A stretch of 64,000 bases of DNA from assembly GCA_004194705.1 (NCBI GenBank), contig SADC01001100.1, positions 62,001 to 126,000 on the forward strand. The letters are read 5' to 3'. The stretch comes from Ditylenchus dipsaci (lineage: Eukaryota > Nematoda > Chromadorea > Rhabditida > Anguinidae). Below, one piece after another: positions 1 to 10,559 of the stretch. The stretch's first letter is position 1. Every line of letters starts with the position of its first letter. The position numbers and the translations under genes were made by a program. The notes under the pieces are model-generated. The model did no database searches. It had not been told where the DNA came from and was given only the letters and a program-made list of their open reading frames with translations.

Positions 1-1650
1 ATACCAAAATTTCTACCTAAATCTGTGTCCGTTGAAATTGATCTTACCTATAATCAGACCAAAAACAATTCTAAAGTCAAACACTTACCTACTCATCAGA
101 CCAAAAAATTTGTAAGACCGAGCCAAAAGCCCAGCAAATTTAAAACTCGAAGTCCACGACACTCCGAAGAGGACTAACTCATGCTCGACTTCGGGATCCG
201 ATCCGGCTAAATGCTACGGGTTCAGTGAGTAATCATACTTTTTGCTGTGCCCACAATTGCTGGGTTGAAGTAATTTAAAGAATTTCAAAAGAATATTTGA
301 AATGAAAAATGCTTGCATTCAAAAAACATTTCGTGCCAAAACCATAGTGTAGGATTTTGTCCCCGGGAATTCAAATATCAACAATTGATTTAGTCGTAGG
401 AAGCCATGCTCCTTTAAAGAAAAATGAAACAGCAATCAAATAATTAATATTAAAAAGGCGCGAATTCAAAAAGTGGAAAAAGGGGACAAAAGCACATAAG
501 AAGCACAAAACTATGGATCATGAAAACACACCTCTAATATCTGGAATCTCCCGTCTTTTTATTTTTCAATCTTTATTAGATTTCAGACATTAGAGGTGTG
601 TTTTTAGTTAGTCCTAAAACTAGTAATATTCGATCTACCTCGAGCGCCGAATATTTAGAGACCGGTAGATTATCTTACTCAACGCTCAGGGTAATTTTTG
701 TTCCATTCCATATTCGAAATTCCCCATTCAATCGATAAAAATTTGAAATCCTCATCAAAATTCATCATCAGTAAATATCATGCGTATCATACACTTGGTT
801 TTACGTCACTTGATCTCACGTCACGCTTTGATTTTACGGCACCTTTGCGATGACACTTAGTTTGAACTCGAGACGAGAAAAATTTCAAGAATTCTTGATT
901 TCTCGTCTCAAAAATTTTGCTTTCTCGTTTTTGATTCTCGCTCGACCCCCCATCGCTCAACACTAATGACACTCATTAAAAATTTACTCTTGACTTCACG
1001 TTAAAATACAAAAATTTAAATCTTCGTATTTTAGAGAAGTAACATCTCCGAGGGTGACGTAAGATCAAGACTTGATTGAATCTGTTTTTACAAAAAATAA
1101 ATAGAGTAAATAGTAAAATTGAACCTCAAAATTGGCGGACTATTTACTTCTACGCCATCATAATGAGGTGCATTTTCAAATTTCAATTTAAAGAAAGAGG
1201 GAGATTTGCAGAATTTTGCAGTTTATCGTAGATTTTCCAATTGCTCATTCAGGAATCCGGACTTAAAGACTTTAAGTTAAAGTCAGAGTTGCAGTAAGTG
1301 CGCTCACGATTCAAAATAATCCAACTCCGACTTGTCATTGGTAAACTGGTTTTACACTGAAACGAAAATATTTTCGCAGTCTTTTCAGCTTATAGACTAG
1401 GCAGATCTATAGATGCGCGTGAGCAATTGTGAGCAACAATTACTAACTTGTTCATTACCAGGACGGCAACCAACTTGCGACACTTTCTAACCAAAGTTTT
1501 GAAATTTTTAATTAAAAAAAATTTGACAGTTAAAGCTTTTGGATGTTACCTGTGAGTCCGAAAATCTTTTCCTGAGCCCGAATCCGTTGAGATCACTTTT
1601 GAAAAATTTGCAAAGAGCTGAGATATCGGTATTTTCAGGTAAAAACCCAA
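1..1650. other. Intergenic, AT-rich, no gene recognised
   Basis: No reading frame here resembles a known protein or has plausible exon structure. The one clear structure is a small imperfect hairpin at about 522-608, whose arms read aaaacacacctctaatat and attagaggtgtgtttt. It is probably a MITE remnant. Confidence 0.5.
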
Positions 1651-1675
1651 CTCGTATACCGTATTTACTCTAAAA

Positions 1676-1840
1676 GCGCGTCCCCAATGCAGCCTTTTCA
1701 CTCTCACTCGCCCATTGGGGACACCTTTTCATTCTCACTCTCACTCGCACTCTGTCCCCAATGCAAAATGAAAAAAACGCTCACTCTCACTCTGTTTTCA
1801 CTCTCACTCTCACTTGCACTCAGTGTTGCCAGTTCAGCAT
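1676..1840. repeat. CACTCT-rich minisatellite ending in a hAT-like terminus
   Basis: The array is a degenerate run of CTCACTCTCACTC units, bracketed on the left by the inverted words gtccccaatg and cattggggac. Its right edge runs into cagtgttgccagttcagc, which resembles a hAT terminal inverted repeat (compare the element at 58196-58418). The left partner end was not found, so the element boundaries are uncertain. Confidence 0.5.
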
Positions 1841-2137
1841 AGTAAAGCTGAGCAAAAAAGAATAGCACTATGCTTTGAGTGGAATTAAGAAAGTGGTATT
1901 TTTTTGGCCATAGAATACTGAATTTTGTCCATAGAATACTGAAAAATGGCCATAGATCTGTGTTGGCCATAGATTACTGAATTTTGGTCTTAGCAATACT
2001 GAAAAATGGCCATAGATTTCTGAAAATTGGCCATAAATTCCTGAATTTTAGCCATACTCGCTCGAAATCATGTTTCAACCACTTTTTAAGATGCTCTTGG
2101 ACCTGAAAAATCCTGGAAAGATGTTTTAAAGGGTCCG

Positions 2138-2283
2138 CGACAATTCGCCTCCGGGACAATTCGCCTCCCGGACAATTCGCCTCCGGGCCGATTCGCCTCC
2201 CGGGACAATTCGCCTCCAGGGACAATTCGCCTCCAGGACAATTCGCCTCCGGGACAATTCGCCTCCCGGGACAATTCGCCTCC
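2138..2283. repeat. Minisatellite, GGAGGCGAATTGTCC family, left inverted copy
   Basis: About nine copies of a 15-18 bp unit, reading acaattcgcctcccggg on this strand with variable C/G runs. The same unit appears in reverse orientation at 3514-3662, so the pair could form a long stem. Confidence 0.85.
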
Positions 2284-2339
2284 GGTACAAAAAAAGTAGT
2301 AGAAGTAATCTTGAAAAGTCACAGTATTATACCACATTC

Positions 2340-3180
2340 AAACCCTTATTTTCGACGTGAAATTTTGTGGTAAATCCTGTTTGATAGGACCGAAACCGCG
2401 ATTTCACCCATCTGAACCCAAAACCCAGGGTAGGTACCTTCTGGTCAGGTATGTTCATATGGATGGCCTGAAAATTTGAAAAAAAATTAAATCGAAAAAC
2501 CAACTATGCTATCAAATGTAAAATCATGTGGTGAATCAGGTTTGATAATATCAAAATTTTGAGTTCACTGAACCGATCCCCACAATTAGAGGTAGGTATC
2601 CCTCGTCCAGGTGTATATTCATTTACGGGCGTTAAGCGAATCGATTCGCACCAAATCCATACCGAATTAGTCCACACACAAAATGTCCACACTTTTCAAA
2701 TTCGTACATTTTGAAAATTTTGTAGTCTGAACCGACCAAATCAAGTGGTCGTCCACTTGGAGATTTTTTTTACTTTTTGGGTTCCAAAACCTATTTTCTG
2801 GACTAACTCGGGAATGCTGAAGATGGTTTGATAGTGGTGAAATGCCGTTTTGTAAGCTATTTCTAGTTTTGGCAAATTCAATCATTTCCCCAATAATTTA
2901 AAAATTAAAAATACCATACAAAACCTTCTTTTACTATTATCGAACCATCTTCAGCATGCCCAAATTGGTCCAGAAAACAGGTTCGGAATATGAAAAACGT
3001 AAAAAAAATTGCACCAAATTGACGACCACTTGATTTTGTTGTACTCAGGTAGTGTAGTGGTACCCGGATAGTAATATTTTCGTCTTGTAAAGAACTTTTG
3101 AAATTTATGATCCAACTTTAATTCTACTGGACAATCCATGGACTAACTAAACCATGTGGTCGTCACTTGGATCAAGAAAG
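2340..3180. repeat. Shared core, copy 1: degenerate satellite plus hairpin
   Basis: Degenerate monomers of roughly 150-180 bp contain the recurrent words aaatcgtgtggtgaatcagg, tttgataggaccaaaat and gtaggtatccacctgg. They are followed by an inverted pair running from caagtggtcgtccacttgg through ctgaagatggtttgatagtg and back. The same arrangement recurs near 10560-11500 and 63010-63900, and parts occur at 11700-11960, 17660-18060 and 21113-21240. Confidence 0.7.
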
Positions 3181-3513
3181 GCAGCTAAAGTTGGTTATAG
3201 CCTGATCAATTTTGAAGTCAAATAATTGTTGTTTTTATTATCTGAGCAGGGTAAGAATGCCTTTATGAACAGGGAGCAATTGTCCATTTTATACAGGTTG
3301 GACCTGTATACCTGTACAGGTCGACCACCTAAATAAACCAGGTGGACAACAACATGAGAAAATAATGGCGATTAGGTGATAAATTGACAAAAATGTTATA
3401 AAAATTAATGCAATACAACTACAATATTACCCTTTCTGCAAAAATACAAACTAAGGATAAGCTTATTGTTCATGGAGTGAATGGACAGACTGAACAGGAA
3501 TAAAAATGTAATT

Positions 3514-3662
3514 GGAGGCGAATTGTCCCGGGAGGCGAATTGTCCCGGGAGGCGAATTGTCCTGGAGGCGAATTGTCCTGGAGGCGAATTGTCCTGGAGG
3601 CGAATTGTCCCGGGAGGCGAATCGGCCCGGAGGCGAATTGTCCTGGAGGCGAATTGTCCGTG
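3514..3662. repeat. Minisatellite, GGAGGCGAATTGTCC family, right inverted copy
   Basis: About nine copies of ggaggcgaattgtcc(c/t)gg in the opposite orientation to 2138-2283. The short open frames across it are repeat artefacts. Confidence 0.85.
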
Positions 3663-3673
3663 TCCCGTTTTAA

Positions 3674-3900
3674 AGGGGCATGCCCACGCTAATAAGAGGT
3701 GGTGCCCGGAATTCAATTTTTTTCCTAATCATTGAATTTCTGTACATATTTTTTAACTTGGTTTCTAACAAAACAAGGCCTAGAATTAATTTTAGGTATG
3801 GTTTGTTAGAAACCAAGTTGAAAATCCGTACACAAGTTCAGTGATTAGGAAAAATTTTGAATTCCCGGGCACCACCTCTTATTAGCGTGGATATGCCCCT
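3674..3900. mobile_element. TTAA-flanked MITE (copy 1)
   Basis: A 227-bp element flanked by TTAA at 3670-3673 and 3901-3904. Its inverted ends are aggggcatgcccacgctaat and attagcgtggatatgcccct, and it has internal inverted words ttggtttctaacaaaac / gtttgttagaaaccaa. TTAA duplication is typical of piggyBac-class transposition. A relative is at 28308-28518. Confidence 0.8.
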
Positions 3901-3904
3901 TTAA

Positions 3905-4024
3905 GGGTGTCGATGACAATTTTCCGAGAATTTTTTTTGACCGAAATTTGACTTTTTGCCCTGAGCCACCAATGGTCGGAAAAATTACAGAAATTTTTTT
4001 CTCGGAAAGGTGTCATCGACACGC
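3905..4024. mobile_element. Second TTAA-flanked MITE, abutting the first
   Basis: A 120-bp element with inverted ends gggtgtcgatgacaattttc and ctcggaaaggtgtcatcgac. It is flanked by TTAA at 3901-3904, shared with the preceding MITE, and at 4025-4028. The homologous left arm at 2121-2130 shows the uninterrupted TTAA site. Confidence 0.75.
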
Positions 4025-4589
4025 TTAAAACATCTTTTCAGGATGTTTCAGGTCCAAGAGCATCTTTGAAAGTGGTTGAAACATGATTTCGAGCGAGTAT
4101 GGTTAAAATTCAGAGACCTATGGCCAATTTTCAGAAATCTATGGCCATTTCAGTATTCTACAATCAAAATTCAGTGCTCTATGGCCGAAAAAATCTATGG
4201 CCAAAATTAAATATTCTATGGCCAAAATTCAGTATTTCTATGGAAAATTCGAAACTCAAAATACTGGGGTATATACGTTTCCTCCTTTTGTCCCGAATGG
4301 GAAAAATAGGAGGAAGCGTATAATGCCAAGTTTGTACGCGCCAATTCAAATGTTTTGTACAATATTTGCGGGTTTTCCAGAGGTACTTCTGCTATTGACT
4401 TTGTACATGAGAGAATACGTTACAGACCGCGCCCCAATGACTGCTCTAAACCCTCACTCTCCATTGGCTACAAAATTTCAACCCCTGACTCCTAACTTAA
4501 ATGCACCCTCACTGCGAACCCCCATTTGTCCTCAATAAACAATAAACAAGTGATGGTTTGCAAAGAGGGTTTGGAAAGAGTGAGGATTC

Positions 4590-4775
4590 GAATCAGGGTT
4601 CGGACTATTTAGACGATACTCAATCCACCTGGAGGACACTGAATTACCTAAAGGATACTAAACCTTACAGGAATCACCCAGTCCACATGGGGTGCTCAAA
4701 TTACCTGGAGGGTACTGGAGTAAGATGGAAAGGACCCAAATAATCCAGAAAGTATCCAAACCACCTGGACTGGTT
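4590..4775. repeat. Degenerate minisatellite (ACCTGGAGGATACT-like)
   Basis: Imperfect repeats of roughly 25-30 bp with the words acctggaggacact, acctaaaggatact and acctggagggtactgg. A short open frame runs through it, but its amino-acid repetitiveness follows the DNA repeat, so I do not call a gene. Confidence 0.5.
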
Positions 4776-5065
4776 ATTTTCTAAATTACGAAGAACAATG
4801 ATTTAAATATGAAATTTTTGAGATTTGCATTTGTCTTGTAACTTTGTCTTTCAATTTTCTTTTGAGCTAGGGTTTGAAATAGTGAGGATTCAGAGTGAAA
4901 GTTTGAAATGTGGACTCTAGTTTTTTATTGGGGCAGAAAGGGTTCGGAGTGAGGATGCAGATTTGAGGTAGGATTTTGAGTGAGGGCATGCAGACTTGAA
5001 AAATAACAATAATAATAATAAAAAGGATTGTCAGCAGCTTGTTATTAAGAGGTGTTATTGCAGGT

Positions 5066-5290
5066 AGTAATCAGTGGTCGGAATTTTTAAATTTTGTTGT
5101 ATGTCGTACTCGTACTTCGTACTTTAATTTTTTTGCTATCGTACTCGTAGTCTTATCTCGTACCTCTTATTTTTCGGTCTCGTATTTCGTATTCGTACTC
5201 GTAGTACGAGCTAAAAATGAGTCATAGTCGTATCGTATTTTTGTCGTACCTGGATTTTTTACTCGTACTTTTGTCGCACTTGACTTTTTT
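5066..5290. repeat. TCGTACTCGTA minisatellite with hAT-like end
   Basis: A degenerate array of tcgtactcgtacttcgtact-type units starting just after cagtggtcggaatttttaaa, which looks like a hAT terminus (CAGTGG). The other end was not resolved. Confidence 0.5.
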
Positions 5291-5989
5291 TACTAGTAAA
5301 TTTTGTATCAAAACGAGCAACAGTCTGTTAGCTATCAGAAAACATCATCAGCGCACGGTTGAACAACTATCTTGGATGAGTTGCAGGCCAAAACACTACC
5401 TTAAACCTGCTTTTTGTGCAAAAGATTTTTTCAAGGTTTCTTTTGATTGGCTTGATTTAAATTTCCCGACTTTTCTACGAATTATACTAATGTGTAGCCA
5501 AGATTCTAAGCTTTAATTTAAACCAGCCGTTAAAATTATATTGAACATTTAATACTAGGTTATTTTAAATAGGTTATTTTAAAAATACTAAGCAGAAAAA
5601 TATTAAAAATCGGATAATAAGATTGATATATTAAATAATAATACTGTTGATAATACGTTGATAATAGAACGTCGCAAGAACCTGCTATAACCCCTCTTTC
5701 GGGTAAAGAAATTGAAAATTTTGAAATAAAAACAAAAAAGAAAAATAAAATTTCTAATGAGCATACAGAAATTTAAAGCACTTTAAAAATAGCTTAAAAA
5801 TTTATTTGGCCATAAAAAGTATGAAATAATCGAAAAATGAAAACAAATTAAAAAAAAAATTTTATTTTCAATAATTTATAATACGATGATAATAATAATA
5901 ATTTTTAAATATTTTATAGCACTTCGAAAAATTTTCGAAATTTTATTTTATTTTATTGTCAACTCCGCTCAGGTGCTACAACAACTACC

Positions 5990-6758
5990 AATAACAGATC
6001 GACAGTTTTCTGTTAAATGAACTAAAGTCCTATGAATGTTTTGGAATCGTCAAGAAGACATGCTTAAAAGTGAATTTCCTAATAAAAGTTCAATACATCA
6101 ACTCACAAGAAAGACAGTCTTGTCTGAACTAGCTTCTACTTATGACCCACTTGGTCTAGTAGCCCCCGCTATACTTCAGAGCAAAATGTTTTTCCAGACA
6201 CTATGGGAAGAAAAACAGGAATGGGATACCCCGCTATCGATTGAGAAAGCAGTTGCTTGGAAAGAAATTCAGCAGGAATTCCAAGGCAAAACTCTTCAAA
6301 TGCCTCGCGAAACACTGATTGACGGTATAACTGAGCTGCATATTTTTGTAGACGCTACTAGTCGAGCCTACGCAGCCACAGCACATCTCAAATGCAGAGA
6401 CAAAACCCAGCTTGTAATGACTAAAAACCGACTAAGACCAAAAGAAAGCTCGACGATTTTCGTCTTGAGTTACTATCTCTTCTTATTGGCACTCGATTAT
6501 TGACTTTCTTGAGAAAGGACTTCACCACTCCCTGTCCAGATGTGTTATCTGGGGAGACAGCATGTGTGCTCTTCGATGGATAGCACACAATGACGACAAA
6601 GCCAAGTTTGTCACAAACAGGCTCAGAGAAATTTGAGAAGTCATGAACTGCGAATTTCGCTTTGTTCCAACAAATCTCAACCAAGCAGATTTGTCAACAC
6701 GTGGATGTACAGCCACAGAACTCCAGTCAAACAGCCTTTGGGGCATGGTCTAGAGTAC
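5990..6758 (+). pseudogene. BEL/Pao retrotransposon pol fragment (post-RT and RNase H region)
   Basis: The frame opening at 6036 has the BEL/Pao hallmark downstream of reverse transcriptase: LTRKTVLSELASTYDPLGL, then apa(i)LQSKMFFQTLWEE. It continues into an RNase H-like stretch with the conserved LHIFVDAT. Near 6455 the frame breaks and continues in another frame through a typical RNase H tail (RLELLSLLIG, then VLRWIAHNDDKAKFVTNR, then FRFVPTNLNQADLSTRG), with further in-frame stops near 6635 and 6750. Gag, protease and the reverse transcriptase active site are absent, so the copy is 5'-truncated. It belongs with 6760-7222 and 9458-9741 to one element split by a hAT insertion. It should be non-functional. 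Confidence 0.85.
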
Positions 6759-6759
6759 C

Positions 6760-7222
6760 TTGCAAGTGACCCGTCCACCGCTGCTTAAAATAGAAGATCA
6801 AGAAGAGGCTACCATCAATTCTGTTTCAACATCTAATGCACCTCCGAAAGATTGTTTAATCAATCCTGAGCGTTCCAGCTCTTGGTCAAAATTGATTCGA
6901 ACAACAGCTTACTGTATTCGCTTCGTCATGAAAAACGTTCCAAGCTTCTGCGCGCGGTTGTCTACTCCAACTGATGGTCCAATAACCGCTGAAGAATATT
7001 TAGAAGCCACTAGTTTTTTGATTAAACAGCTTCAGCAGCAAACATCTACTTTAAACCTGAAGAAGACTGAACAATGGAGGATTTTCGAAGACTACGATGG
7101 AATTCAGAAACTAAAAACTAGGTTAAAAAATGGTGAATGGGACGAAGAATTAGCCAAACCAACTATTATTAGAAGTGACACCTGGTTCACTCATCTAATC
7201 ATCAGACACATGCACGTCCAAG
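6760..7222 (+). pseudogene. BEL/Pao pol fragment, start of integrase region (5' of hAT insertion)
   Basis: This open stretch follows the RNase H fragment and runs up to the hAT insertion. Its end, with TWFTHLIIRHMHVQA, corresponds to the beginning of the integrase zinc-binding region of BEL/Pao polyproteins, where a histidine pair is expected. The frame is then interrupted at 7222 by the foreign element. The matching continuation resumes at 9466. The region between RNase H and integrase is weakly conserved in the family, so only position and the flanking motifs support this middle part. Confidence 0.75.
7215..7222. repeat. 8-bp target-site duplication of hAT insertion, left copy
   Basis: The sequence cgtccaag directly precedes the left terminus and is repeated exactly at 9458-9465 after the right terminus. 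Eight base pairs is the hAT superfamily duplication length. Confidence 0.9.
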
Positions 7223-9457
7223 CATGGATGTCAAAAGCGATAAAAAAATCAAAAAGCGATAAAAATTCAAACGAGAATTATTTGAAAAAGAAGCGATAAA
7301 ATTTTTATCGCAAGCGATAAAATCTTTTATCGCATTTTTATCGCTTTTTATCGCTTTCATAAATTACAATTTGTGGTGCCCTTTAGTCAACCCTCCATAT
7401 AGTTTAGCCGCTGGGGACCGCATAGAACACAAATCATGTCGAGGGCTATTCTATACAGAAGGACTACTGTATATTATTTTCGGTGTTGACCAAGCACTAT
7501 TTGTCGTATTTAAGGTATATGCAATGAGTGATAGTCCAGCAACCAAGCGATCTAGGAGAGCCAAGGTAACTTTCCGATGTGTTTGTGTTAGCTCAATCCC
7601 CTTTTCAGGAAACTTTCAATCCTGAGTATGATGAAGTTGTGGCCTGGAACAGCAAGCAGTATGGTGGGTGGTTCGACATCTTACTCAATAATGGGGAGCT
7701 CACAAACAAAGTGGTTTGCAAAGAGGCTGAATGTCGTGGTATTCTCAATAAAAAAGCTGGTGAAAGTCTGAGGCAAATCAGAGCTGTTTCTCGAAAAAAA
7801 ATCCTGTTCTCTTTTTAGCTATCACATCGGTTTGCACAATAAGAAGGAACCAGCATCGCAAGAGGGTATGAATGATGCTCTTCTGAAGTTCATCATCACT
7901 TCTGGTCAATCAGTGAACTTGATGGGGATAAGAGCTTTATCGAATTTCTCGATTCTTTCGGAAACTTTCGTAAGTCTTTATTGAATTTTGCAAGCAGTTT
8001 TTCAGCTTGTGGTTTTAAAATTGAGGCTGAAAAGGCTGGATCAAACAAGACTGCAAAGGACTTTCTACCTTCCAGAAATACTATGAGCAAGCGAATCGAT
8101 GATAAGCTAGAAGGAGTCAAAGATGATGTTTTGGTGAAGATGGAGCTGCTGAAAAACATTGGTGGAGGAATAACACTGGACTTTGCCAAGAAGAATGTCG
8201 ATTATCTGGCTGCGACTGCTCATTTTGTGGACAACAACTGGTCATTATCTTTTTTTAGTGACCGCCTTCAGTAAATAACAACAATTTGAAGGTGCAAGCA
8301 AGATTTTGTGATAGCCTTTTCGCCTTTCTCGCCTTCGGTCAAGAAAACAAGCCTATATGTGCAAAAGCTTCTCAGCGAAGAACTCCAAAGATTGGGAACA
8401 CAAGATCGCGATATGTCCAAGCTTTTTGTGACAACAGATGAAGGGTCCAATGTATGCTGCCTAGGAGGTAAAAACCATATGCCTTGTATGTGCCACGTTG
8501 GAGCAACAATTGCCAAGCGAGCTACCCGTCCATACAAAATCTCGGATCTGTCAAACCAAATGGAAGAAACCTGTGCAGAAGTGGAAGTCAGCCTTCATCT
8601 CATGGAAAAATGGGTAAACAAGTTGAGGTGAGTAGGAAAAACTTCAGATTAAATTCTCATCTTGACTTGATGACTTTAGGCAGAATGAAGAACTTCGCAA
8701 CGCAGCTAGCAAAGCGCTAAAGTCGCCAGCCGAGATTAGGTGGTTGTCTTACTTCAATATGGTGGAAGCTATTCTCAACAATATAGATATGGTCAATGAA
8801 TTTCAGGTGCGATTTTAATTGTTACTCTCTGTTAGTTTGCTGACTTCTTATTTCAGTCAGAACGTCGTGTGACAGCCAATTGGATTCTCTTGCACTCAGC
8901 TTCAGAACAATTACAGCCTTGTTGGGCCATATGAAGACCCGCTTGAATTTTGGAAGGAAAATCAAAAGGTGACAAATTCATTGTTTTCTGAATTCCAATG
9001 TTAATTTTGAAATAAGGTCTTTCCCCGTATTGCTCATCTAGCGAAGCTAATGTTTGGATGTCAAGCATCTTCTGCACCAAGTGAACGTGCATTCAAAGAG
9101 CTCCAATGCATCGTAGGGGACTTCACGAGAAACAAGCTGGATCCAGAAAAGATTGCAACCATAATTCAACTCTGTTCACTTTATCTGAGAGATATTGTTT
9201 AACTTTTTGTCATTCCGTGTATTCGAACCCATAAAGGCATGAATAAAGTGGTTAAATATTGATTAATTCACCTTGAAATTGTTCAAGAAATGAGCCCAGA
9301 AGACATTTCGAAGCATATTATAAAAACGATAAAAAGCGATAAAATGAGTGATAAAAATTTTATCGCTTTTTTTATCGCTTTTTATCGCTTTTGGGTTTTG
9401 ACAAAACGCCAAAAATTTTATCGCTTTTTAATCTTTTTATCGCTTTTGACATCCATG
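7223..9457 (+). mobile_element. hAT DNA transposon inserted in BEL/Pao element
   Basis: A 2,235-bp element with terminal inverted repeats beginning catggatgtcaaaagcgata and ending in the matching inverted sequence, flanked by exact 8-bp duplications (7215-7222 and 9458-9465). Multiple subterminal copies of aagcgataaaa lie at both ends (7240-7350 and 9325-9445), as expected for transposase-binding subterminal repeats of hAT elements. A decayed transposase gene on the plus strand fills the interior. The near-identical ends and intact duplication mean the insertion is much younger than the host BEL copy. Confidence 0.93.
7524..9202 (+). pseudogene. hAT transposase (BED finger to hATC dimerisation domain), disrupted
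   Basis: The proposed start is ATG at 7524. A 43-bp intron (7566-7608, GTAACT...TTTTCAG) follows 14 codons. Recognisable parts are, in order: a BED-type zinc-finger candidate with C-x4-C near VVCKEAEC and a later H-x4-H near SYHIGLH; the catalytic-domain segment PSRNTMSKRIDD through YLAATAHFVDNNW (8068-8240); TTDEGSNV and the CxxH-like HMPCMCHVGATIAKR (8430-8520); EIRWLSYFNMVEAIL; and the C-terminal hATC dimerisation block FGCQASSAPSERAFKEL ending at TAA 9200-9202. Frames shift near 7800, 7915 and 8275 with no clean intron to explain them, so it is probably inactive, though some breaks could be sequencing errors. Confidence 0.85.
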
Positions 9458-9741
9458 CGTCCAAGGCCAACATTCACGCATCGGCGCCACACTGACAGAA
9501 TTTTTGTCGAAATTCTGGACTCTCCATCATCGAAAAAATGTCAAAAAGCAATTCGAGGGTTCATGAAATGCAAAACACTGCTTGCAAAACCCTACCTTCT
9601 GCCCCAAATGCCGGACTTACCAGCAGAAAGAGTCCGAATTTCAAGGCCATTTGAATCTGTCGCATAACATACTTAAGAAAGTGGTCGATGATCTTCGCAG
9701 TGCCTTGGACTCACCTGCCCCCCGGAGTGTCGACGACGACT
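9458..9741 (+). pseudogene. BEL/Pao integrase fragment, 3' of hAT insertion
   Basis: This continues the interrupted integrase. After the duplicated 8 bp comes a histidine-containing stretch, then CQKAIRGFMKCKTLLAKP, then LPQMPDLPAERVRISRPF, the typical zinc-binding and linker sequence before a BEL/Pao integrase core (paired cysteines before the catalytic domain). A stop ends this frame at 9664. A short downstream stretch in another frame ends at TAA near 9741. The DDE catalytic core is missing, so the element is internally deleted. Confidence 0.8.
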
Positions 9742-10180
9742 AAAAGTACCTTTGTTTGTTTTGTAATTTTAAGTGTTTTGTCTCTCTCTCTCAGCTTTTA
9801 TAGTTTGTAGTTTTTTTGCTTCAGCTTGCTTCTTTTAGCCACGCCCGCAATGTGTGCTATAAAATACAGGGCTATATCATGTTAATTAGATCTTTTGATC
9901 ATTCAAGCTATCTTTTTAGCAACTCAATATTCTATTGAGAAGAACTTCAACCCTATTGCTTCTCTCTTCTAATCTAATTTACTGTAACTTCACATGTCTT
10001 TTACATCTTTTCACATCTTCACATCTTTTTACATCTTTACATCTTTTTCTACAGTAATATTTTATAATATTATTTCTTCGTCAATAAATTCCTCTGTGAA
10101 CTTGGCAAACACACACACACATACACAGATTCACAGGGTAGAAGAACTGAACTCAAACAGTTCTGTCTATAAATTCTGAA
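9742..10180 (+). other. Possible 3' LTR or LTR-derived sequence of the BEL/Pao element
   Basis: Directly downstream of the pol remnant lies a pyrimidine-rich stretch, a TATA-like word ctataaaatacagggc at about 9858, then a low-complexity acatctttt repeat and a CA run (10108-10125). An LTR is expected in this position, and the TATA box fits, but no second copy exists in the window to fix its ends. Confidence 0.35.
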
Positions 10181-10559
10181 CTATCCGAAGTCAGAATTTT
10201 TTGCAACCTTAAAGGGGCATGATCTTGCCCGATGGGGAGAAAAGGCGCGAACCAGGGCTGTATTGTTTTTCGGCATTATTTTTTTCAAAAAGCGCCAGTT
10301 TCAAAAATGTCCGTTTTCGTCATTAGCCGTTTTGAGTGATATAAATTTGATCTTTTACCGTTTTGGGACAAATTTTTTTGGAGATTTTCGATAATATTTT
10401 TTTAACATTTTTCTGTCCTCAAAAAAATAAGTTGGGAATTTTTCTTTTCGAAAAAATTTTGTTTGGAAATTCGCTAATATCGGGGACTTTTGTCTGCAGT
10501 CTCTTTTTAGGATATCCTTTTTAGATGTCACGCTGAAAATCAAAACAAAGCATTTTTTC

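Larger units (their letters stand above)
1893..4245. mobile_element. Composite fold-back element A
   Basis: The outer arms are inverted copies. Left 1893-2134 carries repeats of ggccatagaatactg followed by ctcgctcgaaatcatgtttc. Right 4027-4245 carries the reverse complement, gaaacatgatttcgagcgag, then tatggccaa repeats. Inside the arms lie oppositely oriented minisatellites at 2138-2283 and 3514-3662. Then comes a core of degenerate satellite monomers (about 2340-2700) and a hairpin (about 2700-3180). Two TTAA-flanked MITEs have inserted into the right arm. No transposase is visible, so this looks like a non-autonomous Foldback-type element. A Helentron-like HINE is an alternative because of the tandem satellite core. 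Confidence 0.7.

Noticed and set aside
3405..3735. Open frames with repeated SRTIRLQDNSPP / RRIVLEANCPG-type words
   Set aside because: They are direct translations of the ggaggcgaattgtcc minisatellite.
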